Source: Prauserella endophytica
Lineage (GTDB): Bacteria > Actinomycetota > Actinomycetes > Mycobacteriales > Pseudonocardiaceae
DNA length: 64,000 bases
Direction of reading: 5' to 3'
Assembly: GCF_005146945.1 (NCBI RefSeq)
Contig: NZ_SWMS01000027.1
Coordinates: 1 to 64,000, forward strand
The position numbers and the translations under genes were made by a program. Positions 17,164 through 24,969 of the stretch are shown piece by piece. Below the pieces are notes generated by a model. That model saw nothing but the letters and a program-made list of their open reading frames with translations. It made no database searches and was not told the DNA's origin. How positions within the stretch are numbered: the stretch's first letter is position 1; the number at the start of each line of letters is the position of its first letter.

Positions 17164-17526
17164 ATGCCCGCCGAAGCGATGACGCGGCTCGTCTATGGCT
17201 ACATCCGTGCCGAAGAGCCGGACGAGATCGAGATTGCGATGCTGCGTAAGGAGATGGCCGCCTACTGCGAGGCGCACGGCTACCGGCTGACGAACGTGTG
17301 CTGCGACCGAGGCAGTAACGGAACCGAGTCGGATCGAGTGGGCTTCACGGCCGCGCTCGACGCCCTAACCCTCCCGTCGAGTTACGCCCTGCTGGTGCCT
17401 GCGCTGGCCCATCTGTCCACCGATGACGTCGTCCGGGACGGGCTTGTGCGCCTCGTACGGCGCACCGGAGCCAAGCTGCTCGTGCTCCACGCCGAGCAGC
17501 CGGACGAGGCTGAGGTGGCTTCCTGA
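17164..17526 (+). CDS. Serine-recombinase-like N-terminal domain protein, catalytic motif missing
   Basis: This 120-aa protein follows the resolvase N-terminal domain pattern: VYGYIRAEEPDE where active enzymes have Y-x-R-V-S, then LRKEMAAYCEAHGYRL, NVCCDRGSNG, FTAALDAL, and ALAHLSTDDVVR where active enzymes have D-R-L-S-R. The nucleophilic Ser after the first Arg is absent, and the DRLSR arginines are not conserved, so strand exchange is unlikely. It also has no C-terminal DNA-binding domain. It may be a regulatory or structural relic of a recombinase. Its TGA overlaps the ATG of the next gene by one base. Confidence 0.7.
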   Translation: MPAEAMTRLVYGYIRAEEPDEIEIAMLRKEMAAYCEAHGYRLTNVCCDRGSNGTESDRVGFTAALDALTLPSSYALLVPALAHLSTDDVVRDGLVRLVRRTGAKLLVLHAEQPDEAEVAS

Positions 17527-17708
17527 TGGCGCCGGTCATCTGGGGCGTGCTCGGCGTCGGTGGTGGCGGCCTGGGTCTGTGGGCCCTGCTGCTCATCGTG
17601 ACCAGTCGGCGTGAAGGGGTGGGGCTCACCCGGCGTCAGCTCCGTGACGCCCGCCGCGCGTCGGATGAACAGGGGCGTACGCGCCCCCAGACCAGCCCGA
17701 GGTCATGA
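17526..17708 (+). CDS. Small single-pass membrane protein
   Basis: This 60-aa protein has one clear hydrophobic segment in its first 27 residues (VIWGVLGVGGGGLGLWALLL). A basic, polar tail follows (RRQLRDARRASDEQGR). The arrangement fits a small inner-membrane protein with a cytoplasmic tail. The ATG at 17526 shares its first base with the stop of the upstream gene, and its own stop overlaps the start of the next gene by four bases. No family is recognised. Confidence 0.6.
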   Translation: MAPVIWGVLGVGGGGLGLWALLLIVTSRREGVGLTRRQLRDARRASDEQGRTRPQTSPRS

Positions 17709-18310
17709 ACGCCGACGCGCCGGAGGTGACGCGCCGGCGGTTGCGCAAGCAGCTTGCCGAGCTGGTCACGTGGCTGGAGACCGGCGAGGAGCGGCCGGAG
17801 GTGTTCGGCTCGACCGACGAGTACGAGTGGCTGTTGCGCCTGACGGGCGTGGTGGCGTCGCTGCTGGCTCGCCACCGGGTAGACAGCCGGGGGCGCTGCA
17901 GGTGGTGCCAACAGCGCCGACACGGCTGGCGCCAGCTGGTGCCGCGCTGGACCAATCGGACGGCCTGCCAGGTGGTGTCGGCCGCGTGGTCGTACGCCAC
18001 GTCGGAGCTTGCCGTCGTGTGGTGGCAGGTGTTCAACCTGACCGGCGAGAAGATCAGCCTTGACGCGGTGCGGGACTGGCTGAGCGCCGAGGGCCAGCCC
18101 GATACCGAACCGCAGCACACCGTCCGCGAAGGCCGCCACGTCCTGAGCGACGACCTGTTGGCGGGTCTGCATGCGACCACCGCCGCCGAATTGACCCGGC
18201 ACGTCCGTCCCTATGTCAGCCGCGCAACGCCGACCGTGCAGTTCTCCCGGCAGCCCTCTGATCTGCCCGAGGCCGAAACCGAGGAACTGCCCAAGATCAA
18301 TGAACCATGA
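17705..18310 (+). CDS. Hypothetical protein with CxxC motif
   Basis: This 201-aa soluble protein has a helical N-terminal part (RRRLRKQLAELVTWLETGEE and YEWLLRLTGVVASLLARHR). A CRWCQQRRHGW motif lies near residue 64, and a further Cys in NRTACQVVSAAW could complete a metal site. The C-terminal third is polar and acidic. The start ATG overlaps the preceding stop by four bases. The gene ends at 18310, immediately before the leader of the radical SAM operon; the leader repeat begins inside its stop region. It may belong to the same regulatory unit as the neighbouring small genes, but no function is assigned. Confidence 0.65.
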   Translation: MNADAPEVTRRRLRKQLAELVTWLETGEERPEVFGSTDEYEWLLRLTGVVASLLARHRVDSRGRCRWCQQRRHGWRQLVPRWTNRTACQVVSAAWSYATSELAVVWWQVFNLTGEKISLDAVRDWLSAEGQPDTEPQHTVREGRHVLSDDLLAGLHATTAAELTRHVRPYVSRATPTVQFSRQPSDLPEAETEELPKINEP

Positions 18311-18404
18311 CGTTTTCACTTGTCAGAAATGTCAGGGATCGATGGTTGACCGCGCTCCAACCCTGACAGACCAATTGGGTTCCCGTCATTGACCGAGGAG
18401 AGTC
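18303..18404 (+). promoter_or_regulatory. Leader of the radical SAM operon with direct and inverted TGTCAG repeats
   Basis: The leader has TGTCAG at 18321 and again at 18330 (nine-base spacing), and the second is part of a perfect inverted repeat, TGTCAGGG (18330-18337) and CCCTGACA (18361-18368), with a 23-base loop. GAGGAG at 18395-18400 is the ribosome binding site for ATG 18405. The dyad could be an operator for one of the nearby XRE or WYL regulators, or a transcript hairpin. A decayed copy of this leader lies at 14110-14267 on the other strand. Confidence 0.5.
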
Positions 18405-19484
18405 ATGAACACCACGCTGCCAACCATGCCTGTCAGGAATGGCAACCACTCCGCGCCTCGCTTGCCGCAGTTCCGCGTGACCGTGAACGCCCGCTGCGGC
18501 CGGGCCTGCTTCTTCTGCCGCCCTTCCGGTGAGGCGGTCGCCACGGAGGCCGGAAGCGAACTGAAGGTGGACGATCTGATCGCGGTCGCGAAGGTGGTGC
18601 GCGCGGCGGGCATCACGAGCATCAAGCTCACGGGTGGCGACCCGGCGTTGTACGACCCCTTGGAAGACGCGGTATCGCGGCTGCGGCGCGAGGCAGGTTT
18701 CGAGGAGATCGAGGTCATCTCCCGCCACCCCCGCATCGGGGAGCGCGCCGAACGCCTTGCGGCGCTGGGGGTTACGCAGTTCAACATGAGCCTCGACACG
18801 CTCGACAAGCGGCTGCACCACGAGCTGTGCGGTGTGGATGATCTGCCGGAAGTCGTTGGTGCGCTTCAGAGTTGCGTCAAGACCGGCGTGCCGGTCAAGG
18901 TCAACATGGTCGTGATGGGCGACATCAACGACGAGGAAGTGCCCGGCCTGGCGGGCTTCTGCGCCATGAACGGGGTGCGGACGCTCAAGCTGCTCGATGT
19001 CATCAAGGACCTGGACGGCGGCGCGGAGAGCTTCGCGCGGCGGCTGGCGATCAAGCGTGGTAGGAAGCTGCCCGAGTTGTACGTGCCGCTGGAGACCTTC
19101 GCCGCGAAGTTCGGCGCGGTGGCAGTCAAGACGGAAGTGCGCAGCCAAGGCGGCCTCGGTCACCCGATGACCGTGGTGACGCTGCCCTCGGGCCTGGAAA
19201 TCATGCTCAAGGACAGCAACGCGGGCGCGTGGTACGGCTCGGTCTGTGACGGCTGCCCGTTCTTCCCGTGCCACGACGCGCTCATGGCGCTCAGGCTGAC
19301 GGCCGATCTGCGCCTGCAGTTCTGCTTGCTGCGCCAGGACAACACGATCGAGCTTGCACATCTGGTTCACGACGACGACCAGCTCGGCATCGTCATCCGC
19401 GACGCATTGGAACCCTATGCCAGCGCGCATTTCCGTGACTCGACCACGACCGACCTGCCGCTGAGCGAGGCGGTGCAGGCATGA
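18405..19484 (+). CDS. MoaA-like radical SAM protein
   Basis: This 359-aa protein has the radical SAM cluster CGRACFFC near residue 31, GGDPALYDPLEDA in the barrel, and SLDTLDKRLHHELCG, which resembles the MoaA segment SLDSL-x-F. A C-terminal cluster site (VCDGCPFFPC, then LRLTADLRLQFCLL) mirrors the second [4Fe-4S] site of MoaA, which binds GTP. The C-terminal GG of MoaA is absent, so it is probably a paralogue acting on another substrate, perhaps a nucleotide. A GAGGAG site precedes the ATG. Its stop overlaps the next gene by four bases. It is the first gene of the eight-gene operon ending at 25908. Confidence 0.88.
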   Translation: MNTTLPTMPVRNGNHSAPRLPQFRVTVNARCGRACFFCRPSGEAVATEAGSELKVDDLIAVAKVVRAAGITSIKLTGGDPALYDPLEDAVSRLRREAGFEEIEVISRHPRIGERAERLAALGVTQFNMSLDTLDKRLHHELCGVDDLPEVVGALQSCVKTGVPVKVNMVVMGDINDEEVPGLAGFCAMNGVRTLKLLDVIKDLDGGAESFARRLAIKRGRKLPELYVPLETFAAKFGAVAVKTEVRSQGGLGHPMTVVTLPSGLEIMLKDSNAGAWYGSVCDGCPFFPCHDALMALRLTADLRLQFCLLRQDNTIELAHLVHDDDQLGIVIRDALEPYASAHFRDSTTTDLPLSEAVQA

Positions 19485-20848
19485 GCGCCTTCCTCGGCAT
19501 GCCGAGCCACCGGCCGCTGGTGATCCTGTTGTACCCGAAGGTGGACCACGAGAAGGACTACGTGTACTTCTGGATGCCCTTCTCACTGCTGACCTTGGCG
19601 AAGCCGTTGCTCGACGAGGGTCTGGCGGACGTGGTGCTGTTCGACGGCAACCAGGCCAACGACGCGGCGTGGTCCGACTTCCTCGACGAACACCTGGACC
19701 GCGCGGTGTGCATCGGCGTCAGCATCATGACCGGCGGCGGCCAGATCGGGCACGCGCTCGACCTGGTGAGGATGGCCAAGGAGCGGCCGGGATGCCCACC
19801 TGTCGTGTTCGGCGGCCCGCACGTCAACGTCCTCGGAGAGCAGACAGCCGCCCACGAGCTGGTGGACGCCGTGCTCGTCGGGCCAGGGCAGAACTCCATG
19901 CCCGCGTTCGTCACAGCGCTGACGAACAACACAGCCTGGGAGGACGTACCGGGCCTGATCTCGAAGCGCCGGGGCGAGCTGGTGCGCGGACCGGTCAACC
20001 CACCGCGTACCGGGATCATGGGCCAGTACCCCTGGCACCTGCTCGACATCGAGCGCTACGTGCGCGACGACCCGACAGTGGCACCGCGGACGCTGAACTA
20101 CATCAGCTCCCAAGGCTGCGTCTACAAGTGCCAGTTCTGCTACGAGCTGACCTACCAGCGCAAGTACAGCGCGATGGCGGCTGACGGCCTGGTGGCCGAT
20201 ATTGATGACCTGGCACGGCGTTTCGGGCTCAACGGCATCAAGTTCTACGACGCCGACTGGTTCGTGAACCTCAAGCGTGCGGCGGCTTTCTGCGAAGGCG
20301 TCATCGAGGGTGGACTGGACATCAGGTGGGCGGCCAGCATCAACCCGAACGACATCCTCAAGGCGCGTCGGGCCGGCATCCCGCTGCTCAAGCTCGTGGC
20401 GGCTAGCGGCGGTTCCCGGCTGTTGATGGGCGTCGAGTCCGGCAACGACCGGGTGCTGCGCGACGTGGTGAAGAAGGAAGTCACCCGCGCGCAGATCCTC
20501 GATGTGGCAAGGGACATCGCGGAACACGGCGTGCTCGGTTCATACACCTTCATCGTCGGCTTCCCCGGTGAAAGTGACGCCGAAGTGGACGACACCTACG
20601 GCCTGATCGAGGAGCTGCGAGCCTTCGATCCGACACCGGAGACTCGCGTGCACCTGTTCGCCCCGTACCCAGGCACGCCGCTATATGACGACGCGGTGCG
20701 CGCCGGCTTCGAGCCACCGTCCACATTGGATTGTTGGTCGCACTTCGACTACTACGACTCGCAGACTCCGTGGACGTCGGACGAGACGGTACGTCGGGCC
20801 CGTGCGGCCACGCAGATGCGACTACGACCCCAAGAGGTTGGTACATGA
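19481..20848 (+). CDS. B12-binding-type radical SAM protein
   Basis: This 455-aa protein has an N-terminal Rossmann-like cobalamin-binding-type domain (VILLYPKVDHEKDYVY; GVSIMTGGGQIGHAL; VFGGPHVNVL). The classical DxHxxG cobalamin-ligand motif is not seen. A radical SAM domain follows, with SSQGCVYKCQFC near residue 210, then AASINPNDILKARRAG, LLMGVESGNDRVL and TFIVGFPGESDAEV, all typical of the class B/Elp3-MiaB-NifB-like fold. Enzymes of this group perform methylations or ring rearrangements at unreactive carbons. It overlaps both neighbours by four bases and so should be made in step with the MoaA-like enzyme and the aaRS-like ligase. Confidence 0.88.
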   Translation: MSAFLGMPSHRPLVILLYPKVDHEKDYVYFWMPFSLLTLAKPLLDEGLADVVLFDGNQANDAAWSDFLDEHLDRAVCIGVSIMTGGGQIGHALDLVRMAKERPGCPPVVFGGPHVNVLGEQTAAHELVDAVLVGPGQNSMPAFVTALTNNTAWEDVPGLISKRRGELVRGPVNPPRTGIMGQYPWHLLDIERYVRDDPTVAPRTLNYISSQGCVYKCQFCYELTYQRKYSAMAADGLVADIDDLARRFGLNGIKFYDADWFVNLKRAAAFCEGVIEGGLDIRWAASINPNDILKARRAGIPLLKLVAASGGSRLLMGVESGNDRVLRDVVKKEVTRAQILDVARDIAEHGVLGSYTFIVGFPGESDAEVDDTYGLIEELRAFDPTPETRVHLFAPYPGTPLYDDAVRAGFEPPSTLDCWSHFDYYDSQTPWTSDETVRRARAATQMRLRPQEVGT

Positions 20849-21813
20849 CCAGAACTGCACCGATGCCCCTGACGCGCGTGCGTAACAACCTCTGCCAGAA
20901 GTGGAGGGAATACCTGCTCGATAGCTACGCGGTGGAGGTCGCGACGCCCATCCTGCATACCCGCCCGGACATCGCGCCGGTCCACCAGTTCACCACGGTG
21001 CACCCGACGACGGAGGAGCTTCGATACCTGCGCATCGCTCCCACCGAGCACCTCAAGCGGCTGCTGGCGGCCGGCGAGGAGCGCGTGTTCGAGTTCTCGA
21101 CCAACTTCCGCGATGATCTACCGGACGAGACGCACCTGCCGGAGTTCACCTCGCTGGAAGTCATGGCGCGGGACACAAGCTGCGCCGACATGGAACAGGT
21201 GGCGATTGATCTCTGCGCCTTGGCCGTGGACGTTGTGCGGAGGGCCGAGGTCGCTACGGGGCTGCCGCTGTGGGTGCAGCAGTGGGGCGAACGTGAAGTG
21301 GTGCGCATCGAGCTGGCGGACGAACTATTTGAACACTACGGCGTGCAGCCCACCTGGCTGGAGCAACGGGCGATGGTCGCGCGTCTGCTCGGTGATCTCG
21401 GCGAGCCCGTCGACCCCGAAACCATGCTGCCCCGGCTGCTGGATCAGCTCGTCACCGCTATCGCGCAACGGCATAGCGGCGTCGTCCTGATTTCCGGCTT
21501 CCCAGAACAATTGGGCGGACCTGCCGCGCCACACGAACGACACTATGGCTTCAAGCAGCGCGCCGAGCTATTCATTAACGGGCTGGAAGTGGCCAACATG
21601 TCCAGCAACCTGACCGATGGACATGCGCTCCGACGGTGGCACGAACACGGCGTCCGCATCAAGAACGACCTCGGAATCACGGCCAACTGTCTTGACGACG
21701 AACTATTGCAGGAATTAGACGGCAGTTTGCCGCGGTCTGCGGTAATCGGCATTGGTGTTGAGCGCATGTTGCAAGCCACCCTCAACCTGCCTGATATTCG
21801 CACGCTTCGGTAA
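20845..21813 (+). CDS. Stand-alone class II aminoacyl-tRNA synthetase-like ligase (LysRS/EpmA type)
   Basis: This 322-aa protein is a class II catalytic core without an anticodon-binding domain. Motif 2 is visible as RVFEFSTNFRDDLPDETHLP followed by EFTSLEVMA, closely matching LysRS and EpmA; motif 3 is GIGVERMLQATLN. It should adenylate an amino acid and pass it to an amine, protein or small molecule; EpmA loads beta-lysine on EF-P, but no EF-P or epmB gene is nearby. ATG 20845 overlaps the upstream stop. The 3' third is less GC-rich than its neighbours and contains a TTA leucine codon near 21715, which in actinomycetes can make translation depend on bldA tRNA. Confidence 0.87.
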   Translation: MTRTAPMPLTRVRNNLCQKWREYLLDSYAVEVATPILHTRPDIAPVHQFTTVHPTTEELRYLRIAPTEHLKRLLAAGEERVFEFSTNFRDDLPDETHLPEFTSLEVMARDTSCADMEQVAIDLCALAVDVVRRAEVATGLPLWVQQWGEREVVRIELADELFEHYGVQPTWLEQRAMVARLLGDLGEPVDPETMLPRLLDQLVTAIAQRHSGVVLISGFPEQLGGPAAPHERHYGFKQRAELFINGLEVANMSSNLTDGHALRRWHEHGVRIKNDLGITANCLDDELLQELDGSLPRSAVIGIGVERMLQATLNLPDIRTLR

Positions 21814-21838
21814 AATTCAATCCATGGAGAAACGAGCA

Positions 21839-22768
21839 ATGCAGTTCGTCCGCCCAAAACCCATTGCCCCTGGCGCCGCCGTCGGCGTGCTGTCGGTATC
21901 CGCCCCCGAGCCAGCCGCCGACCCGGCCTTCTTCGAGCGCGGCATCGCGGCGCTGAAGGCACGCGGCTACGACGTCGTGCTGGCCCCGCACACCACCGAG
22001 CAGCACGGCTACGTCACGGCTGGGGCCGCGGCGCTGGCGGCCGACCTGCACGGGTTGTTCGAGGACGACCGGGTGGCAGCCGTCATCTGCGCAGGCGGCG
22101 GGGTCAACGCCAACCGCCTGCTGCACCACCTGAGCTGGGACACGATCAGCGCGCACCCCAAGAGCCTCGTCGGCGTGAGCAACCCGACCGTGCTGCTCAA
22201 CGCCGTCACCGCCCAGACCGGGGTCATCACCTATCACGGGCCGAGCGTGGTGTGGGACTTCGGCGCCGAGGGCGACATGCCCGACCTGACTACCAACCAC
22301 TTCTTCGGCCTGCTCGAATCCACCGAGCCGGCCTACGAGGTCCCCGTGAAGCCAGACTGGCGCTGGCTCCGCGAAGGCGAATTGCACGGCCGGGTCATCG
22401 CGGGCAACCTGGCCTCGCTGCAAGGGCTGATCGGCACGCCGTACGAGCCGGACTGGGACAACGCCGTGCTGATGTGGGAGGACGTGGCCAAGCCGGTTAA
22501 CCGCCTGGACATGATGCTGACCCATTTCCGCGATGCGGGCGTGTTCGACCGCATTAACGGCATGGTCGTCGGCAAACTCGTCTCCTGCGAGCCGAGTAAT
22601 GGCGTCACCTACGACGCCATGTTGCTTGACCTGCTCAAGCATGACGAGTTCCCGATCCTGACCGAAGTGCCATTCGGCCACACCCCCGAAAAGCTGACGC
22701 TGCCGATCGGTGCGACGTTGCAAGCTTCGTCGTCGAGCGGCGTGTTGCGCTTCGAGTTTCCGAGTTAA
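21839..22768 (+). CDS. S66 family peptidase (LD-carboxypeptidase / MccF-like)
   Basis: This 309-aa protein fits the S66 serine peptidase family. It shows GAAVGVLSVSAPEPA at the N-terminus, VICAGGGVNANRLL, the nucleophile region LVGVSNPTVLLNAV, the glutamate region VLMWEDVAKP and the C-terminal histidine region PFGHTPEKLTLPIG. LdcA members trim peptidoglycan tetrapeptides; MccF members give immunity by cleaving the amide of microcin C-type aminoacyl/peptidyl nucleotides. The lack of a signal peptide and the position after an aaRS-like ligase make the second role attractive. I chose the ATG at 21839-21841 because GGAG lies ten bases upstream; an in-frame ATG at 21824 lacks a site. Confidence 0.87.
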   Translation: MQFVRPKPIAPGAAVGVLSVSAPEPAADPAFFERGIAALKARGYDVVLAPHTTEQHGYVTAGAAALAADLHGLFEDDRVAAVICAGGGVNANRLLHHLSWDTISAHPKSLVGVSNPTVLLNAVTAQTGVITYHGPSVVWDFGAEGDMPDLTTNHFFGLLESTEPAYEVPVKPDWRWLREGELHGRVIAGNLASLQGLIGTPYEPDWDNAVLMWEDVAKPVNRLDMMLTHFRDAGVFDRINGMVVGKLVSCEPSNGVTYDAMLLDLLKHDEFPILTEVPFGHTPEKLTLPIGATLQASSSSGVLRFEFPS

Positions 22769-22802
22769 GCCGACAATCCCAAAAGGAGAACGACCGGCCG
22801 TG

Positions 22803-23195
22803 ATGCGTGCAATCATTATTGAGGAAAGCCTGAAAGGTGGCACCCTGCCACCGAACTTCTACGGCACGCGAGTCAAGGAATACAAGCACCCGCTCGATGA
22901 GGACACGATGGTCACGATTGTCGAGCTGGCAGTGGCCGAGCGGCACGCCCTCGACGCGGGCATGGCCCTGGCGCGCAAGCTGCTGCCCCGCCGGTACTAC
23001 GCGCACCTCATCAACGACCAGTCGATGTACATCGCCTTTCCGAACTGCCTGGTGCACCTGGAACGGGGCGACGACGAAGGCGAACACCAGGCCCAGGTCA
23101 TCGGCCAGACGTTCGACATCCCGCTGTCGCAGATGCGCTTCCTGGAGATGTTCGAGGTGGACCACCCGGACGCGCCAGCTCAGGGCAGCGAATGA
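22803..23195 (+). CDS. Hypothetical protein in the radical SAM operon
   Basis: This is a 130-aa soluble protein. It begins MRAIIIEESLKGGTLPPNF and has a central YYAHLINDQSMYIAFPNCLV strand-rich segment, suggesting a small alpha/beta fold; no cofactor motif is seen. It has one Cys (FPNCLV). AAGGAG lies about 11 bases before a GTG that is directly followed by the ATG at 22803. It overlaps the SDR gene by four bases. I do not recognise the family; being conserved-looking and coupled to an oxidoreductase, it could be a binding or small catalytic subunit of the pathway. Confidence 0.7.
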   Translation: MRAIIIEESLKGGTLPPNFYGTRVKEYKHPLDEDTMVTIVELAVAERHALDAGMALARKLLPRRYYAHLINDQSMYIAFPNCLVHLERGDDEGEHQAQVIGQTFDIPLSQMRFLEMFEVDHPDAPAQGSE

Positions 23196-23926
23196 CGAGC
23201 TCGACCACGCAGGAGAAACCGCTCGCCGTGGTGGCGGGCGCGAGCGGAGCCATCGGCACGGCCGTGGCGCACCAGCTCGCCGCCGGCGAATGGGATGTCA
23301 TCGGCACCTTCCACCTGCGCAAGCCTGCACCGCATCCGGGGATCCGGTGGGTGCCGTTCGACGGCGCCGACGAGGACAGCCTGAACGAGCTGCACGCGAC
23401 ACTGGACAGCGACGCGCGTCCGGTGCAAGCCGTGATCAGCTGTATCGGCGCACCGTCGAGCAAGCGCCGGATCGCCGACACCGACGCGGACGAGTTCGAC
23501 GCCGTCTTCATGATCAACGTGACGGCCGTGGTGCGGCTGTGGCAGGCCGTGTGCAAACGCGCCAGGCTCGGCGCGGCCGGGGTGGTGCTGCTGAGCTCGG
23601 ACACCACCGCCACGCTCCGGCCTGGCAACGGGGCCTACAGCGCGGCCAAGGCCGGACTGGAAGCGTTGGCCGTGACCCTGGCGGCCGAGGAGGCCGAACA
23701 CGGCGTCCGGGTGAACCTCGTCGCCCCCTCCCTGACGGCGTCGCCACTGGCGGAGAGCGTGTTGGCGCTCAAGGGCGTGACCAACATCGAGGAGTACTAC
23801 CGGACGCTGCCCTGGGGCCGCCCACTGTCTGTAGCCGAAGTGGCCGCCGTTGCCGTGGAGATCGCCAGCGCGCCACACTGGCGCTATGCCAGTGGTCAGG
23901 TGGTGCGGCTCGCGGTTCACGGCTGA
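23192..23926 (+). CDS. Short-chain dehydrogenase/reductase
   Basis: This 244-aa SDR has the nucleotide-binding motif GASGAIG near residue 18, NVTAVVRLW (equivalent of the NAG region), the catalytic Ser in VVLLSSDTT and the YSAAK motif (Tyr and Lys). It should perform NAD(P)H-dependent carbonyl/alcohol chemistry on a small substrate. The ATG overlaps the stop of the preceding gene (ATGA), and its own stop lies two bases before the WYL regulator start. Its place in the operon suggests it modifies the product of the radical SAM enzymes. Confidence 0.9.
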   Translation: MTSSTTQEKPLAVVAGASGAIGTAVAHQLAAGEWDVIGTFHLRKPAPHPGIRWVPFDGADEDSLNELHATLDSDARPVQAVISCIGAPSSKRRIADTDADEFDAVFMINVTAVVRLWQAVCKRARLGAAGVVLLSSDTTATLRPGNGAYSAAKAGLEALAVTLAAEEAEHGVRVNLVAPSLTASPLAESVLALKGVTNIEEYYRTLPWGRPLSVAEVAAVAVEIASAPHWRYASGQVVRLAVHG

Positions 23927-23928
23927 CG

Positions 23929-24966
23929 ATGACGACTAAGCGTCACGCCCGTCAGGTCGGCATCGTCCACGTCCTGCGCTCCCGTGAATGGGTATCGGCA
24001 ACCTCCCTGGCTCAGCGGTTCCAGGTCGCGGTGCGCACCATCTACCGCGACATCGAGGAGCTGTGTGCCGCTGGCGTGCCGATCGAGTCCGTCTCCGGCC
24101 CGGAGGGCGGCTACCGCCTGGCCTCCGACCAACCCCTGGCGCCGCTGACCCTGGACTCCGACGAAGCGCTCAAGCTGTACGTCGTCAGCCTGCTCGATCG
24201 GCCGAAGGCCGACGAGCCGGACACGAACGTGCCGGAGATCGGCAACGCCTACTCGCGCGAGGCGCTCAAGCGGCTTAGCCAGCGCATCTACTTCGACACA
24301 GCCGACTGGTACTGGAAGGACGAAGGTTCCGGGCATCTGCCCGCGGTGCGCTATGCCCTGCTGACCGGCACGGCGCTCAAAATCACGATGCGCGTCAAGG
24401 GGCGGACCGAGCCGACCGCCACCATCGTCAAGCCCTACGGCGTGGTGTGGAAGGCGGGCGAATGGCACCTGGTGGCCGCGCCCATCGACGAGCCGCCCAC
24501 CCGATACCGGCTCAACCTCGTTGACCACCTGACGCTGACCGACCTGCGCTTCTCCTACCCCGAGGGTGAGGAGTTCCACCTGCAAGCCTGGTGGACGGCC
24601 GAAATGGAGGCATACGGCCAAGGCGACACCCGCGTCGTGCTGCGAGTCGAACCCGCCGCACGGGACGAACTGCTGCGGCTGACGCTGAAGTCCACCTCCG
24701 AGGTCGAGCACACCGACGACGGCGGCCTGGTGATCCGGCTGTACGTCGACCGCTGGCAGTGGCTGGTCCCGCTGGTCACCAGCTACGGCGGTGACGTGCT
24801 GGTCGAGGAGCCGGCCGAGCTGCGCGACGCGATCGTGGGACACCTGCGCCGTGCGCTTGACGCCTACGAGAACGCTGCCAAGCTCGACTTCGACACGGCC
24901 GTCCCTGGCTTCCGCAACGACGACTCGCGGCTGCGTTCTACGCGCGGGCGCACCCTGACGGAGTAG
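23929..24966 (+). CDS. WYL-domain transcriptional regulator
   Basis: This 345-aa protein has an N-terminal DeoR/HTH_11-type winged helix (HARQVGIVHVLRSREWVSA, LAQRFQVAVRTIYRDIEELC, GPEGGYRL). A WYL domain begins near residue 140 (ALLTGTALKITMRVKGR, VKPYGVVWKAGEWHLVA) and a WCX C-terminal extension follows (TRVVLRVEPAARDELL). WYL proteins bind single-stranded DNA or nucleotides and control defence or DNA-damage genes. It lies between the SDR and the DNA glycosylase, separated by two or three bases from each, so it probably senses a ligand connected with the operon's product and regulates the operon itself. Confidence 0.9.
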   Translation: MTTKRHARQVGIVHVLRSREWVSATSLAQRFQVAVRTIYRDIEELCAAGVPIESVSGPEGGYRLASDQPLAPLTLDSDEALKLYVVSLLDRPKADEPDTNVPEIGNAYSREALKRLSQRIYFDTADWYWKDEGSGHLPAVRYALLTGTALKITMRVKGRTEPTATIVKPYGVVWKAGEWHLVAAPIDEPPTRYRLNLVDHLTLTDLRFSYPEGEEFHLQAWWTAEMEAYGQGDTRVVLRVEPAARDELLRLTLKSTSEVEHTDDGGLVIRLYVDRWQWLVPLVTSYGGDVLVEEPAELRDAIVGHLRRALDAYENAAKLDFDTAVPGFRNDDSRLRSTRGRTLTE

Positions 24967-24969
24967 TTC

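Noticed and set aside
20845-21813. EpmA acting on EF-P
   Set aside because: Motifs 2 and 3 fit EpmA, yet no EF-P or lysine 2,3-aminomutase lies nearby and the operon context points elsewhere.
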